A stretch of 6,453 bases of DNA from Coxiellaceae bacterium. Lineage in GTDB: Bacteria; Pseudomonadota; Gammaproteobacteria; Coxiellales; Coxiellaceae. The stretch covers positions 1 through 6,453 of the forward strand of contig JABABC010000259.1 in NCBI GenBank assembly GCA_014238445.1, written 5' to 3'. The position numbers and the translations under genes are program-made. This document shows, one piece after another, positions 5,622 to 6,453 of the stretch. Below the pieces are notes generated by a model, which did no database searches, was not told the DNA's origin, and saw nothing but the letters and a program-made list of their open reading frames with translations. Position 1 is the first letter of the stretch. Each line of letters begins with the position of its first letter.

Positions 5622-6453
5622 TTAGAATTTGGAGTAAAAATGTTGAGCATAAACGCGTTTTGAGGCAGCTGGTGGGGTTTTTTCCTGAACTACTTTTTTC
5701 TCGGGAACTAAAGGTTTAAGTATGCAACAGGCCTTACGAAGGAATGCTGTCTGAGTCTGAGACTGACAACTCACAGTATCGACCAAAGGGTTTAAAGCCT
5801 GCGCTTCTTCATTTCTCTTATCATCTTCCTTTATGGAGAGATAATAGCAATAAATCCATGAAATAACCGGAAACAAGAGACAACAAATGGCCAGTCCAAA
5901 CTTATTGCCAAAAGATGACCGATCCTTCACGTCTTGAATAGCCTGAGCACAAAGCCCAAAGGCTTTAGTATTGTTGTTATCTGGATTTAGTGCTGTACTT
6001 ATGGCGGCATAAGAAGCTGTGGAAATAAACGATTTTTTGTTACCCTCACCCACAATACAGTATTCAGATCCATCATATTTAATTGAAGATAAATGCTCAT
6101 TCGCGCTGGTGCGCCATGCTGGTAACACAACATTGGTTTCATAATCCGTTAAAGCTTTGTTCACAGCCGTAACACGCTGTGATATCGGCAACTTCTGATT
6201 TAAAGCATCACTTATACCCTGAACCTGATTAGGGTCAGCATATGCAGCAGTCAATTGTCTAAGATGATGCATGATTACAATAGCCTCAAGGGCTTTCTTC
6301 ACACCTTCCTTAGAGTCTATAGAAGGCAGTCCATCAATATCTCTTCGACTCATAAAACCCAGATCAAATACAGGAAGCAGCAATGATAGCGGTAGAGATG
6401 CAGCTTTTGGCAGATTTTTTTGTTTATCAAGGGATATTATCTGCACTCCATAT
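5622..6453 (-). CDS. Unrecognised single-helix membrane protein, start probably outside the window
   Basis: The minus-strand frame ends with TAA at 5624-5622 and stays open to the right edge. The first usable start inside is GTG at 6446, giving 274 residues, but the purine run GGA directly abuts it, leaving no spacing for a ribosome site. The next in-frame ATG is residue 32. The gene probably begins beyond the edge, so residue numbers (counted from the GTG) are provisional. Visible features are a hydrophobic stretch at about 16-30 (SLPLSLLLPVFDLGF), a soluble mostly helical section (45-180), one strong membrane helix (about 182-204, FGLAICCLLFPVISWIYCYY) and a charged tail rich in K, E and P. 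Eight cysteines include C188, C189 and C200 in the helix and the C240-C241 pair. I recognise no family. The layout suits a lineage-specific membrane protein, possibly a secreted effector if the organism is host-associated, but nothing in the sequence proves that. Confidence 0.7.
   Translation of the reverse strand, partial: YGVQIISLDKQKNLPKAASLPLSLLLPVFDLGFMSRRDIDGLPSIDSKEGVKKALEAIVIMHHLRQLTAAYADPNQVQGISDALNQKLPISQRVTAVNKALTDYETNVVLPAWRTSANEHLSSIKYDGSEYCIVGEGNKKSFISTASYAAISTALNPDNNNTKAFGLCAQAIQDVKDRSSFGNKFGLAICCLLFPVISWIYCYYLSIKEDDKRNEEAQALNPLVDTVSCQSQTQTAFLRKACCILKPLVPEKKVVQEKTPPAASKRVYAQHFYSKF

Overview
The window reads as a piece of a gammaproteobacterial chromosome of moderate GC content. 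The strongest evidence is a rodA-mltB pair that closely follows proteobacterial sequences. The lineage-specific membrane protein at the right edge and the gene-poor left side would suit a host-associated lineage such as the Legionellales, but that placement is only an inference from style.

Layout, left to right. (1) Positions 1-404, minus strand: the first 134 codons of a polytopic membrane protein that looks like an O-antigen/polysaccharide flippase (Wzx/PST type), cut by the window edge. (2) Positions 405-1011: about 600 bp without a convincing gene. It holds a candidate promoter for the flippase, an 89-codon open stretch with no usable start (520-786) that may be a gene remnant, and the dps promoter and ribosome site. 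(3) Positions 1015-1488: a Dps-family ferroxidase mini-ferritin. (4) Positions 1561-5439: a tight plus-strand block of rodA (SEDS peptidoglycan polymerase), mltB (lytic transglycosylase) and a protein with about ten TPRs fused to a SAM-dependent methyltransferase. mltB starts 17 bp after rodA, and the third gene overlaps mltB by 8 bp, so these are very probably one operon. (5) Positions 5440-5621: a convergent gap with two small hairpins and no textbook terminator. (6) Positions 5622 to the right edge, minus strand: an unrecognised protein with one clear membrane helix, many cysteines and a charged C-terminal tail; its start is probably outside the window.

Functionally, RodA builds glycan strands for side-wall elongation while MltB cleaves them, and pairing rodA with mltB is a known proteobacterial arrangement. 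What differs is the surroundings. The usual partners (the class B PBP gene mrdA/pbpA upstream, rlpA and dacA downstream) are absent, dps lies upstream, and the TPR-methyltransferase gene is translationally coupled to mltB. That coupling is the most interesting lead here. I found no tRNA, rRNA, CRISPR array, insertion sequence or clearly new defence system.
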